DNA of 64,000 nucleotides, taken from NCBI GenBank assembly GCA_037190845.1, contig JBBCJI010000021.1:62001-126000 (forward strand), in the 5' to 3' direction. The notes beneath the pieces were generated by a model. It saw only the letters and a program-made list of their open reading frames with translations. It was not told the origin of the DNA and made no database searches. Each line of letters begins with the position of its first letter. Positions within the stretch are counted from its first letter, which is position 1. Positions 32,797 through 41,040 of the stretch are shown in pieces. A program made the translations under genes and the position numbers. Source of the stretch: JBEBVQ01 sp037190845 (GTDB taxonomy: Bacteria > Bacteroidota > Bacteroidia > Chitinophagales > Chitinophagaceae).

Positions 32797-34980
32797 CTAA
32801 CGCAACAAGGTTACGTTTCCCTGATGTTTTTCCTGCACTCCGTTTGCAAATGTTACCTCCACCAGATATACATATACATCCTGCGGCTGATCCGCACCAT
32901 TGAGCCGGCCATCCCACCCTCTTCCGTCGATACGGGTCGTCTCAAATACTTTTTGCCCCCAGCGGTTGAACACCTGCATGCGGAAGCTGCGGACTGCACG
33001 GGATAATATCTGGCGGGGGAAGAAATAATCATTGACCCCGTCTCCGCCGGGCGTAAACACATTCGGAATTCCGATATGGCAAGACTGATAGATATCAATA
33101 CTGTCTGTTGTACTACATTCCTCTCCATTGGTAACCTGCAACCAGTAAGTACCCGGGATACTGACTGCCAGCTCGGCGCCTGCATCACCGGTGCTCCATA
33201 AATGGCGGCCATTTTCGGGAGGCGACGCCTGATTATACAACAATAAAGGGGCATCCCCGGGACAAAGCACTGTATCCGGAGGCAGTTTTACTACAGGATA
33301 CGGATGTACACGTATTGTAAGCGGGATCACAGTATCCGGGCATACCGGATAACTGGCTGTAAGCGTAACATGAAAATCACCAGGTTGTTCATACGGATAC
33401 CGTAGTACTGTGGTATCCGCGATTTCCGTGCCATCTCCCATATCCCACATGATACTGCTGCTGCCCGTAGGCCGGTAATCGGTACTAAAATGCACCACCG
33501 TTCCCGTGCAAAGGACCGTATCACTGACTGTCAATCCGAAACCGGCAAATGAATCCACAAACACCGTTTTAACAATCGTATCGGAGCATTCCCGGAAATC
33601 ACGCACTACCAGCATTGCATCAAAAACACCGGCCAAGGTATAAGTATGTACCGGATGAAGCACCGTATCTGTCGTACCGTCCCCGAAGTTCCAATAATAG
33701 ATAAGCTCCTCTCCCGATACCTGGCTGGCAAACCGGACAGAATCGCCCTGACAAATACTATCCGCATCTACCGTAAAATCCGAATCCATAAAAGGCCGTA
33801 TAATTACAGTGGTAGCAGCAGAATCCCGGCAAAGACCGTTTTCCACAACAAGCGTTGCCTGATATGTACCGGGGGTGGTATAAACATGATAAGGAACCCT
33901 TCCCGTCACCGGACTACCATCGCCGAAATCCCAGCGATAAATCCCTACTGCGGGCGTATTATAAGTAATAAACAGGGTATCTCCGGCACAGCCATACCGC
34001 AATGTATCTTCAAAAAGAGCCGACACTTCTTCATATACAGTTACCGTAACCGGCAAGCGGTCGCTTTCAAAGGGACAGCCGGTGATCGTTTGGGTTACAT
34101 ACCAGGTGTACACGCCCGGTACAGATGTATTTGGCGTTGGAGCATCGGGTAAGGGGACCCCACCGGAAGCAGCTTCATACCACCTTATGCTATCTCCTGT
34201 GGCATGAAGCTGTACAGGCGTTTCGAACTGGCAATAAGCCGTATCTGATGTTGCCGGCGGATCCGGATTCGGAGCACCGTTGATGCGCACATTGCGGATT
34301 ACCTGCCGGCTCCAGGAACCGCCTGTACCGGAAGAGAAGCCAAAATAACCAGTCATATTAAGCGCCGTATATCCGCTCATTACTGCCGGTCCTCCATCAA
34401 AAGAGACTTCGATATTACCATAATTATATGTCAGACGACAGCTATGCCAGTTATTGTCGATAATAAATCCCTGATTAATCAGATCGGGCGCCAGCCTGCC
34501 CGTTGCTGAACCTTCAGCATAATTACTTGTACCATCCAATACACGAAGCGTTACAAGAGGATTGTCCACAACACCATCATTATTATAGGTATCCATAATA
34601 AGCAACAAACCATTGGGGTTGTTGGGAAGACCAATACCACCTCCGGTTGCAAATCCGGTAGGAGGGTTGGTAATATACCAGAATGTAATACCATCAGCAG
34701 TCACTGCCGAATGTTCGGTGATCCGGAATTCAAAATCCACTGTAAACCGGGCACAAAGGGTGAGATCCTGTGGTGTTGCATAATATATATACCCGGCCTG
34801 ATTTCCTATTGGATTAGTCAGTACAAACATATCCCCAGATACATAGCTGGTCCCGGTGGCAAATGTCCACCCTGTTGTATTCACCGGATTCCCTGTAAGC
34901 TCAGCCGAAAAACTCTGAGACCATACCTGGTTACTGCAGATAAACAAGCCGAAAAACAACAAGGAGCACCATCTTGTCAT
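32797..34980 (-). CDS. Secreted L-type lectin / PKD-repeat adhesin with CHU_C tail
   Basis: 727 residues. Signal peptide 1-21 (LLFFGLFICSNQVWSQ). Residues 22-235 resemble a legume/L-type lectin-like domain (FTVDFEFRI, ADGITFWYI, LIMDTYNNDG, GYFGFSSGTGG). An Ig-like segment follows (CQFETPVQLHATGDSIRWYE). Three PKD repeats carry WDFGDGSPVTG, WNFGDGTTD and WDMGDGTEI. A final CHU_C domain shows IPNVFTPGGDGVNDYFF, FNRWGQKVFET and GWDGRLNG. Predicted to be a T9SS-exported surface protein that binds glycans; the ligand is unknown. It is divergent from the glycosyltransferase gene at 35115. Confidence 0.88.
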   Translation of the reverse strand: MTRWCSLLFFGLFICSNQVWSQSFSAELTGNPVNTTGWTFATGTSYVSGDMFVLTNPIGNQAGYIYYATPQDLTLCARFTVDFEFRITEHSAVTADGITFWYITNPPTGFATGGGIGLPNNPNGLLLIMDTYNNDGVVDNPLVTLRVLDGTSNYAEGSATGRLAPDLINQGFIIDNNWHSCRLTYNYGNIEVSFDGGPAVMSGYTALNMTGYFGFSSGTGGSWSRQVIRNVRINGAPNPDPPATSDTAYCQFETPVQLHATGDSIRWYEAASGGVPLPDAPTPNTSVPGVYTWYVTQTITGCPFESDRLPVTVTVYEEVSALFEDTLRYGCAGDTLFITYNTPAVGIYRWDFGDGSPVTGRVPYHVYTTPGTYQATLVVENGLCRDSAATTVIIRPFMDSDFTVDADSICQGDSVRFASQVSGEELIYYWNFGDGTTDTVLHPVHTYTLAGVFDAMLVVRDFRECSDTIVKTVFVDSFAGFGLTVSDTVLCTGTVVHFSTDYRPTGSSSIMWDMGDGTEIADTTVLRYPYEQPGDFHVTLTASYPVCPDTVIPLTIRVHPYPVVKLPPDTVLCPGDAPLLLYNQASPPENGRHLWSTGDAGAELAVSIPGTYWLQVTNGEECSTTDSIDIYQSCHIGIPNVFTPGGDGVNDYFFPRQILSRAVRSFRMQVFNRWGQKVFETTRIDGRGWDGRLNGADQPQDVYVYLVEVTFANGVQEKHQGNVTLLR

Positions 34981-35114
34981 ATTAATATAAATGAATCAAT
35001 TAGTTTAATAATCAGAAACTTCAAAAACGCAAAGCAAAATACAAATAAGCCCTGTATAAAGTCATATTTTTGCTGCAAAATATTCTCATACAATAAAAAG
35101 CTGCCTTCCGATCC

Positions 35115-35933
35115 ATGCCTGCTGCCAGCATTATTATATCCGTTTACAACCGTATTGACTTTTTGAAGCTTGTGCTGGCCGGATTTGAGATGCAGACAGA
35201 ACAGGATTTTGAGATTATCATATCAGACGATGGTTCAGGTGCAGATTTTGTTAATGAGGTGAACCGGATCATCTCTGCAAGCAACATGAACATCCGGCAC
35301 AATCACCATGAAGACCTCGGATTCCGGAAAAACCGGATATTAAACCAATCTATCCTGCTCGCAGACTCCGGCTACCTGATTTTTGTAGACGGCGACTGCA
35401 TCCCCCACCCTGCATTTGTGGAAGAACACCTGAAAAACAAGGAACATGGTGTTTGCCTGGCAGGACGACGTGTGGATCTTTCCGAAGGAATTACCCGTAG
35501 CCTTACCCCGGAAAATATCAGCAACGGAATATTACAATCCACCGGCATGAAGTGCCGCATGTTTGCCGAATACTTCCGCATGCGTTTATTTCATGTGATG
35601 AATGGCATCTATTTCAAAAATAAAACATTAAGAAAATTCTCCAACAGAAAAGAACGTGGACTGCTTGGCGCCAACTTCTCCCTGCACCGGGAAGACATGA
35701 TGGCCATCAATGGATTTGACGAACGGTACACCACCGCCACTTATGGGGAAGATTCAGATGTAGAATTACGGTTGCGCCTGTATGGTATTCGACTCCGGAC
35801 TGTGCTTAATATAGCAGTCCAGTATCATTGCTACCACAAGCCGCTGTCCCGGCCGGAAGCAAGCCGCATTCAATACGATATAGCATTGGCAGAGCAAAGG
35901 GCATATACCCCTTATGGCATTATCAAGAACTAG
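35115..35933 (+). CDS. Family 2 glycosyltransferase
   Basis: 272 residues, GT-A fold. SIIISVYNRIDFLKLVL and IIISDDGSGADF form the nucleotide-sugar site; LIFVDGDCIPHP holds the metal-binding acidic motif. The C-terminal GANFSLHREDMMAINGFDE and GEDSDVELRLRL are typical of the galactosyltransferase/GT2 C-terminal extension carrying the catalytic acid. No membrane helix, so it is probably cytoplasmic or peripheral. The substrate is not predictable. It overlaps the open frame of the next gene; the preferred FkbM start lies 25 bp downstream, suggesting an operon for a surface glycan or glycoprotein. Confidence 0.88.
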   Translation: MPAASIIISVYNRIDFLKLVLAGFEMQTEQDFEIIISDDGSGADFVNEVNRIISASNMNIRHNHHEDLGFRKNRILNQSILLADSGYLIFVDGDCIPHPAFVEEHLKNKEHGVCLAGRRVDLSEGITRSLTPENISNGILQSTGMKCRMFAEYFRMRLFHVMNGIYFKNKTLRKFSNRKERGLLGANFSLHREDMMAINGFDERYTTATYGEDSDVELRLRLYGIRLRTVLNIAVQYHCYHKPLSRPEASRIQYDIALAEQRAYTPYGIIKN

Positions 35934-35958
35934 TAAAAACATACACCCACCCGGGCAC

Positions 35959-36624
35959 ATGAAACAGATCTACCGGAAATCAAAAAAAAGAAATCTGACC
36001 TACCGGCATGTATGCGAAGTAGGCGTCTACCTGCCTGAGACTTCCAATGTGATAGACTTCATAAAAGACGGCATCCGGGCTACCCTTGTGGAAGCTGACC
36101 CGGAAACAGTAGAAAAAATAAGAGCATATTTTAAAGGATATAACATTCAGCTCCATCCTTGTGCTGTCTGGGAACGTAACGGAACTATCAAACTATCGAA
36201 AGCCCAAGCGTCTACTTTTGTCAGCGAACTAAAATCAAGTCCGGCCATCGAAAACGACCGGTACGAAATAAAAGAGTCGGAAACATTTGAAGTTTCGTGC
36301 AAGGCATTCAGCGAAATAGATACTGGAGATATAGACCTTTTATCAATTGATATAGAAGGAAGTGAATGGTTCGTAATAAAGCATTTAATCAGCAGACCAA
36401 AGACAATATCTGTCGAAACTCATGGAAAATATTATACAAATCCATACATTCATGAAATCAAAAAGTGGATGCAGGATAACGATTATATTACATGGTACAA
36501 AGACGGAAGCGATACCGTATTCATCCAAAAAAGATTATTTACCCCTTCATGGAAAGACAAAGTATATATAGCATTCAATAACTTGAAAATCAGGTGGAAA
36601 AAGCTAAAGAGATTATTCAAATAA
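35959..36624 (+). CDS. FkbM-family methyltransferase
   Basis: 221 residues from the ATG at 35959. SAM-binding features: CEVGVYLPETS (motif I, G-rich loop partly degenerate), TLVEADPETVEKI (acidic end of strand 2), LSIDIEGSEWFVIKHL (the FkbM DxEGxE signature) and TISVETHG. The C-terminus is rich in Lys and Arg (IRWKKLKRLFK). The family O-methylates sugars or polyketides. It sits 25 bp after a GT2 gene, consistent with methylation of a glycan. The first G-rich motif is less canonical than usual. Confidence 0.8.
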   Translation: MKQIYRKSKKRNLTYRHVCEVGVYLPETSNVIDFIKDGIRATLVEADPETVEKIRAYFKGYNIQLHPCAVWERNGTIKLSKAQASTFVSELKSSPAIENDRYEIKESETFEVSCKAFSEIDTGDIDLLSIDIEGSEWFVIKHLISRPKTISVETHGKYYTNPYIHEIKKWMQDNDYITWYKDGSDTVFIQKRLFTPSWKDKVYIAFNNLKIRWKKLKRLFK

Positions 36625-36826
36625 GCCGTGCCGGCATTTATAGAATATTAAGTACACAACCCTGCCAGATCGTTGAACAGAAGGAATCCAAATCGAAATA
36701 AAAACTACAGATAGACGATGTAATTAATTGATTTAAAATAAAATAATGAAGTATAAGTTTCAGATAGAACTAATACGCTTACAACGTCAGACATCCCTCC
36801 CCTAAAAAAACAATATACACAACCGG

Positions 36827-37294
36827 CTAATCAAAAGAACGATCTACAAACACCGGCTTCAATCCGTATTGCCATAAATGTTTTTTGGCATCAGGATATT
36901 GTTCGAGCTGTGGAACAGACCATGTATAGATCCATATAGCGTTATCAAACCGGCTTACCTGGTGGGGCATAAACACAACAGACATACCTAATTGCTGCGG
37001 CTCTACTCCCACCAGTATAATATTACGGGGTTGCAGCCGGTCTTTTAAACGATGCCAGGCAATGAATTTATCAGACGGAAGCTCAAGAAAATTATAGTGT
37101 CGTTCCTCAAGTTTGCAAGCCTGCAGCATTTTTAACAATTGGGCTTTATCTCTGCCGTCATTACCGAGCGGGCAACTTATGACCAATGTGTCCCGGGATG
37201 CCATCTCTCCGGTAAAAACATCAGGCTCTTCCCAGAAATCGTTTATCTGGTCCGACACTACAGGTGTGTTAAAGATATCCGGCAAACTGTCCAT
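36827..37294 (-). CDS. Uncharacterised protein, 155 residues
   Basis: No family recognised. A soluble protein without signal peptide or membrane helix, with alternating strands and helices: TLVISCPLGNDGRDKAQLLKML, LQPRNIILVGVEPQQLGM, AIWIYTWSVPQLEQYPDAKKHLW, GLKPVF. The middle third reads like a Rossmann-type strand-loop. It has its own clear promoter element (TACCTTTG at 37308-37315) and good codon usage, so it is a real gene. It lies between the FkbM gene and ilvE, with no functional hint from either. Confidence 0.7.
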   Translation of the reverse strand: MDSLPDIFNTPVVSDQINDFWEEPDVFTGEMASRDTLVISCPLGNDGRDKAQLLKMLQACKLEERHYNFLELPSDKFIAWHRLKDRLQPRNIILVGVEPQQLGMSVVFMPHQVSRFDNAIWIYTWSVPQLEQYPDAKKHLWQYGLKPVFVDRSFD

Positions 37295-37307
37295 AAACTG
37301 TCATTTT

Positions 37308-37315
37308 CAAAGGTA
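37308..37315 (-). promoter_or_regulatory. Predicted promoter of the 155-residue protein (-7 element TACCTTTG)
   Basis: On the minus strand TACCTTTG matches TAnnTTTG exactly, 13 nt upstream of the ATG. No clear -33 TTTG is seen. Confidence 0.6.
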
Positions 37316-37404
37316 TGTAAGCAGTCACTTACCCGATGTTTCTGTTTTTTTTTGTTTCTTTGCCGCGAAGCTAATGATTTTAATTCTTAAAAAGCATTGA
37401 GCAT

Positions 37405-38475
37405 ATGAGCTTATACACGATAGAAGATATGCCGGTACAAAAAACAGAAAAAAGCAGGATTTACGAGTTAGACCCGGCAAACATACAGTTTGGCAAACTT
37501 TACTCAGACCATATGTTGTGCGCCCGTTACACCAACGGACAGTGGGACGCACCTGATATACGCCCGTATAGCAATATCAGCCTAAGCCCCGCAACGACAT
37601 TCATTCACTACGGGCAGGCAATATTTGAAGGCGTTAAAGCCTATAAACAGCAGAATGGCACGGTTGGTATATTCCGCCCTTATGATAACTGGAAGCGGAT
37701 GAACCGTTCCGCCAAACGCATGGCCATGCCGGATGTTCCTGAAGAAATTTTTGTGGATGGTATGCGGCAGTTGATTGATCTGGACCGGGACTGGGTACCG
37801 GCGCCGGAGGGTTCTTCTTTATATATCCGTCCGTTTATGTTTGCCGTGGATGAATACATCGGTGTAAAACCTGCCGAGCAGTTCGAATTTATGATCATTA
37901 CCAGCCCGGCCGGCCCCTATTACAGCAAACCGGTATCCATTTACGTTCAGGATAAATATGTACGTGCATTCCCCGGAGGGATCGGGTATACCAAAGCGGC
38001 CGGCAACTATGGAATGAGCATGTACCCCACCATGCAGATCCGTAAAATGGGATATGATCAAATCCTGTGGACGGATGGATTCGAGCATAAATACGTACAG
38101 GAAATCGGAACAATGAATGTATTCTTCATCATTGACGGCAAAGCCTGCACACCTGAGCTTTCAGAAACCATACTCAGCGGTATCACACGTGATAGCGTTA
38201 TAACCCTGCTCCGTGATAAGGGTATTGAAGTAGAAGAACGCCCTATAAGCATCCATGAACTGGCTGCAGCATATAAGGCAGGAAAACTGACAGAAGCGTT
38301 CGGAACCGGCACCGCTGCATCTATCGCACCGATCGCTTCCCTTACCTACAATGAAGACCGGATGGAATTGCCGCCGGTAGCAGGATGGGAAATAACCAAC
38401 TGGCTCAATAAAGAACTCAGCGATATCCGCTACGGAAGGAAGGAAGATGTACACGGATGGATGATGCATGTTTAA
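37405..38475 (+). CDS. ilvE: Branched-chain amino acid aminotransferase
   Basis: 356 residues, class IV PLP fold. FIHYGQAIFEGVKAYK and IFRPYDNWKRMNRSAKRM are typical of the long BCAT subgroup. The PLP-binding lysine is Lys197 in GYTKAAGNYGMSM. EIGTMNVFF, TRDSVITLLRD and EAFGTGTAA (phosphate site) complete the active site. Role: transamination of Leu, Ile and Val with 2-oxoglutarate. It is monocistronic here; the stop codon runs straight into an inverted-repeat terminator. A TTTCTTTG at about 37351-37358 could be a weak -7 element. Confidence 0.94.
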   Translation: MSLYTIEDMPVQKTEKSRIYELDPANIQFGKLYSDHMLCARYTNGQWDAPDIRPYSNISLSPATTFIHYGQAIFEGVKAYKQQNGTVGIFRPYDNWKRMNRSAKRMAMPDVPEEIFVDGMRQLIDLDRDWVPAPEGSSLYIRPFMFAVDEYIGVKPAEQFEFMIITSPAGPYYSKPVSIYVQDKYVRAFPGGIGYTKAAGNYGMSMYPTMQIRKMGYDQILWTDGFEHKYVQEIGTMNVFFIIDGKACTPELSETILSGITRDSVITLLRDKGIEVEERPISIHELAAAYKAGKLTEAFGTGTAASIAPIASLTYNEDRMELPPVAGWEITNWLNKELSDIRYGRKEDVHGWMMHV

Positions 38476-38532
38476 TGAGTTATGAATGATGAATTATGAG
38501 TTGAGCTTATTCACTCATCATTCATAACTCAT
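38475..38532. repeat. AT-rich inverted repeat acting as terminator between ilvE and deoxynucleoside kinase
   Basis: ATGAGTTATGAATGATGA (38475-38492) is a perfect inverse complement of TCATCATTCATAACTCAT (38515-38532), an 18-bp stem with a 22-nt loop, followed by ACTAAAAAAG. It begins at the last base of the ilvE stop codon and lies 3 bp from the stop of the convergent kinase gene. It is the same class of spacer as those at 5152 and 7890 but with a different unit sequence. Confidence 0.85.
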
Positions 38533-38534
38533 AA

Positions 38535-39170
38535 CTAAAAAAGTCCGTGCAGTTGCGCGTCAATCCGTCTTACTACTTCTGCAAAGTCTGCGTCATTTTC
38601 GGTAAAATCAAGATTGTCAATATCAATGACCAGTAATGGTCCGTCTGTGTATTGCTCTATCCATTTGTCATAAAATCCGTTAAGGCGCTTCAGATAATCC
38701 AGCCGGATATTCTCTTCATAGTCACGGCCACGCTTCTGTATCTGGTCGACCAGCTTAGGCACGGAAGCTTTCAGATAAATCAGGAGATCCGGTGGGCTTA
38801 CAAGCGACTTCAGGGTCTGAAAAAGCGAGGCATAATTCTCAAAATCACGACGGGTCATTAATCCCATCTCATACAGGTTGGGGGCAAAGATATAGGCATC
38901 TTCATAGATCGTCCGGTCCTGTATCACCGTATCCTTACCATTCCGGATATGGATCAGATGCTGGAGCCGTGTATTCAGGAAGTATATCTGCAGATTGAAT
39001 GACCACCGGTGCATCTCTTCATAGAAGTCTACCAGATACGGATTCCGATCCACATCTTCGAAATGAGGCGTCCATTTGAAATGGCGGGCCAGCATACTGG
39101 TCAGTGTAGTTTTGCCGGCGCCGATATTTCCTGCTACGGCAATATGCTTGGTGATGGATTTGGGAGGCAT
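38535..39170 (-). CDS. Deoxynucleoside kinase
   Basis: 211 residues from the ATG at 39170. The P-loop HIAVAGNIGAGKTTL opens the protein; WTPHFEDVDRNPYLVDFYE provides the substrate-site Glu; VIQDRTIYEDAYIFA is the DRS-type motif; LLIYLKASVPKLVDQIQKRGRDYEENI is the lid with its arginines. Family role: phosphorylation of deoxyadenosine, deoxyguanosine or deoxycytidine in salvage; specificity cannot be read from sequence. The upstream 17-codon extension overlaps nothing conserved. It is 70 bp downstream of trpS, with palindrome copy 4 between. Confidence 0.9.
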   Translation of the reverse strand: MPPKSITKHIAVAGNIGAGKTTLTSMLARHFKWTPHFEDVDRNPYLVDFYEEMHRWSFNLQIYFLNTRLQHLIHIRNGKDTVIQDRTIYEDAYIFAPNLYEMGLMTRRDFENYASLFQTLKSLVSPPDLLIYLKASVPKLVDQIQKRGRDYEENIRLDYLKRLNGFYDKWIEQYTDGPLLVIDIDNLDFTENDADFAEVVRRIDAQLHGLF

Positions 39171-39200
39171 ACGTGTAAATATAAATAATATTATTGTATC

Positions 39201-39236
39201 GCACGTAGAGACGCAATGCATTGCGTCTCTACGTGC
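39201..39236. repeat. GTAGAGACGC-family palindrome, copy 4 (perfect)
   Basis: A 36-nt perfect palindrome: half-site GCACGTAGAGACGCAATG and its exact inverse complement. It is the longest and cleanest of the four copies in this window and lies between trpS and the deoxynucleoside kinase gene, 4 bp beyond the trpS stop codon. Confidence 0.93.
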
Positions 39237-39240
39237 GGAA

Positions 39241-40254
39241 TTAATAATAATGAATACCGATCAGCCTGCGCGCCTCGGCAATCGTCCGGGCAGCGCTTTC
39301 CCTGGCTTTCCCGGCTCCGTTCTTCAATATCTTCCGCAGACCCTCCTCATCCTGCTGTAATTCCGCTGTACGCTCCCGTATCGGCCTGATAAATGAAACC
39401 AGATCTTCAGCCAGTTGCTTTTTAAAATCACCATAGCGGATCACCACATTGCCGGCAGATGACTTATTGTAGTCGTTTTCAAACTGAGCCGTAGTTTCCT
39501 GCTTCCCGGTCAGCCGCATCAGTGTAAACAGGTTTTCGATATAATCAGGCTTGGGGCTGTTTTCCTCGGCTGGTCCGGTGTCTGTTTTTGCCTTCATCAC
39601 CTTTTTCCGGATCGTTTCATCATCATCGCTCAGGTAGATAGTAGCATTGACATTCTCACTCTTGCTCATTTTCCCATTACCATCAAGGCTCAGGATCTTC
39701 ACCGTATTACTGTCAAAGCGAAAGACCTGCGGCTCAGGAAACAGCTCACCATAACGGTTATTATATCGCTGTGCAAAATTGCGCGCCATCTCCAGATGCT
39801 GCTCCTGGTCTTTACCTACGGGCACCTTTACTGCCCGGTGTATCAGAATATCTGCAGCCATCAGCACCGGATAAGTCAACAGACCGGCATTTACATTATC
39901 CGGGCTCAGGCGTACTTTATCCTTGAATGTCGGAACTTTTTCTAACTCACCTTTATAAGCCAGCATGTTCAGCATCAGGTACAACTCAGGGATCTCCGGG
40001 ATATCGCTTTGCACATACAGGGCAACTTTATCCGGATCCAGACCACTGGCGATATTCTCCGCAACAACACGGAATACATTTGCTTTCAGATCTTTGGGAT
40101 CGGGATGTGTGGTCAGGGAGTGATAATCTGCTACAAAAAAATAGCAGTTATAATCTTCCTGCATCTGTATATAATTATGGATTGCACCAAAATAATTTCC
40201 CAGATGGAGGAGGCCGGTAGAGCGGATGCCGCTCACAACAATCTCTTTACTCAT
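39241..40254 (-). CDS. trpS: Tryptophan-tRNA ligase
   Basis: 337 residues from the ATG at 40254 (MSKEIVVSGIRSTG). Class I synthetase signatures: GLLHLGNYFGA (HIGH-like) and KMSKSENVN (KMSKS). Other TrpRS features: FFVADYHSLTT, YPVLMAADIL and VPVGKDQEQHLEMAR. Length is normal for bacterial TrpRS. Role: charging of tRNA-Trp. Four upstream in-frame codons are an alternative start. The second NarL regulator gene lies upstream on the same strand. Confidence 0.96.
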   Translation of the reverse strand: MSKEIVVSGIRSTGLLHLGNYFGAIHNYIQMQEDYNCYFFVADYHSLTTHPDPKDLKANVFRVVAENIASGLDPDKVALYVQSDIPEIPELYLMLNMLAYKGELEKVPTFKDKVRLSPDNVNAGLLTYPVLMAADILIHRAVKVPVGKDQEQHLEMARNFAQRYNNRYGELFPEPQVFRFDSNTVKILSLDGNGKMSKSENVNATIYLSDDDETIRKKVMKAKTDTGPAEENSPKPDYIENLFTLMRLTGKQETTAQFENDYNKSSAGNVVIRYGDFKKQLAEDLVSFIRPIRERTAELQQDEEGLRKILKNGAGKARESAARTIAEARRLIGIHYY

Positions 40255-40326
40255 AACAGGCGGCAAGATACAAAAGCGGTTTTAGTCTTTTACCAAAAAA
40301 AATAAATCCGCTGACCCCGGAATTAC

Positions 40327-40974
40327 CTAACGAGCCAGCAGCCTCATTTCGATCGCCTTTTTTACCAGGCCGGCGGTATTTTTAGCCTGGAGCTTATGCA
40401 ACAGGCTCAGCCGGTGGCATTCAATTGTCCGGATGCTTACAGAAAGGCTTTCGGCGATCTCCTGGTTGGTCAGCTCATCTGTTATCAGCTGCAGCACTTC
40501 TTTTTCACGACGCGTAAGGAGTGCGCCCAGGTCATCAGCCTGCTTTTTCTTTTTGATAATATTGCTCAGTAACTGCCTGCTCAATGCATCATCAAGAAAA
40601 TATTCTCCGTTATATGCCTGTTCTATTGCCTGTATTAAACGGGAATGGTCCGTAGTGCTTTTCAGCAGGTAACCCATACACCCGATCTGCATCATATCTT
40701 CTACCTGGTGGGTGGCCTCCATACTGGTCAGAATGATGATCCGGATGTCAGGATAAAGCTTCAGCACCTTTCCGGCCAGTTCATGGCCTGTAATATCAGG
40801 CAATTGCATATCCAGCAGGAGCACATCCGGCTGTGTTTCTGCCAGCGCCGTCAATAAAGCATGGCCGGATGTATAGCACCCCATGCATTCAATATGCTCT
40901 GCTGAGGAGATCACATTCTTCAGGCCGGTGATAACCAAAGGGTGATCATCAGTTATTACCACTTTGATAGCCAT
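40327..40974 (-). CDS. NarL/LuxR-family response regulator (locus 2, kinase partner)
   Basis: 215 residues from the ATG at 40974; a 17-codon upstream extension is not regulator-like. The receiver shows VVITDDHPLVITGL, Asp55 (LLLDMQLPD), ILTSMEA and LLKSTT. The LuxR HTH shows LTRREKEVLQLI, NQEIAESLSVSIRTIECHR. It is 66 bp downstream of the TPR kinase. It is strikingly similar to the regulator at 54519, for example in the run from RLSLLHKL to the C-terminus, so the two arose by duplication and may recognise similar DNA. Confidence 0.92.
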   Translation of the reverse strand: MAIKVVITDDHPLVITGLKNVISSAEHIECMGCYTSGHALLTALAETQPDVLLLDMQLPDITGHELAGKVLKLYPDIRIIILTSMEATHQVEDMMQIGCMGYLLKSTTDHSRLIQAIEQAYNGEYFLDDALSRQLLSNIIKKKKQADDLGALLTRREKEVLQLITDELTNQEIAESLSVSIRTIECHRLSLLHKLQAKNTAGLVKKAIEMRLLAR

Positions 40975-41040
40975 ATCCAATACCTTTTCAAAGCAATAAT
41001 AATCAATTTTCGGGTAAAAGGGCAATCCCCTTTTACCGGG

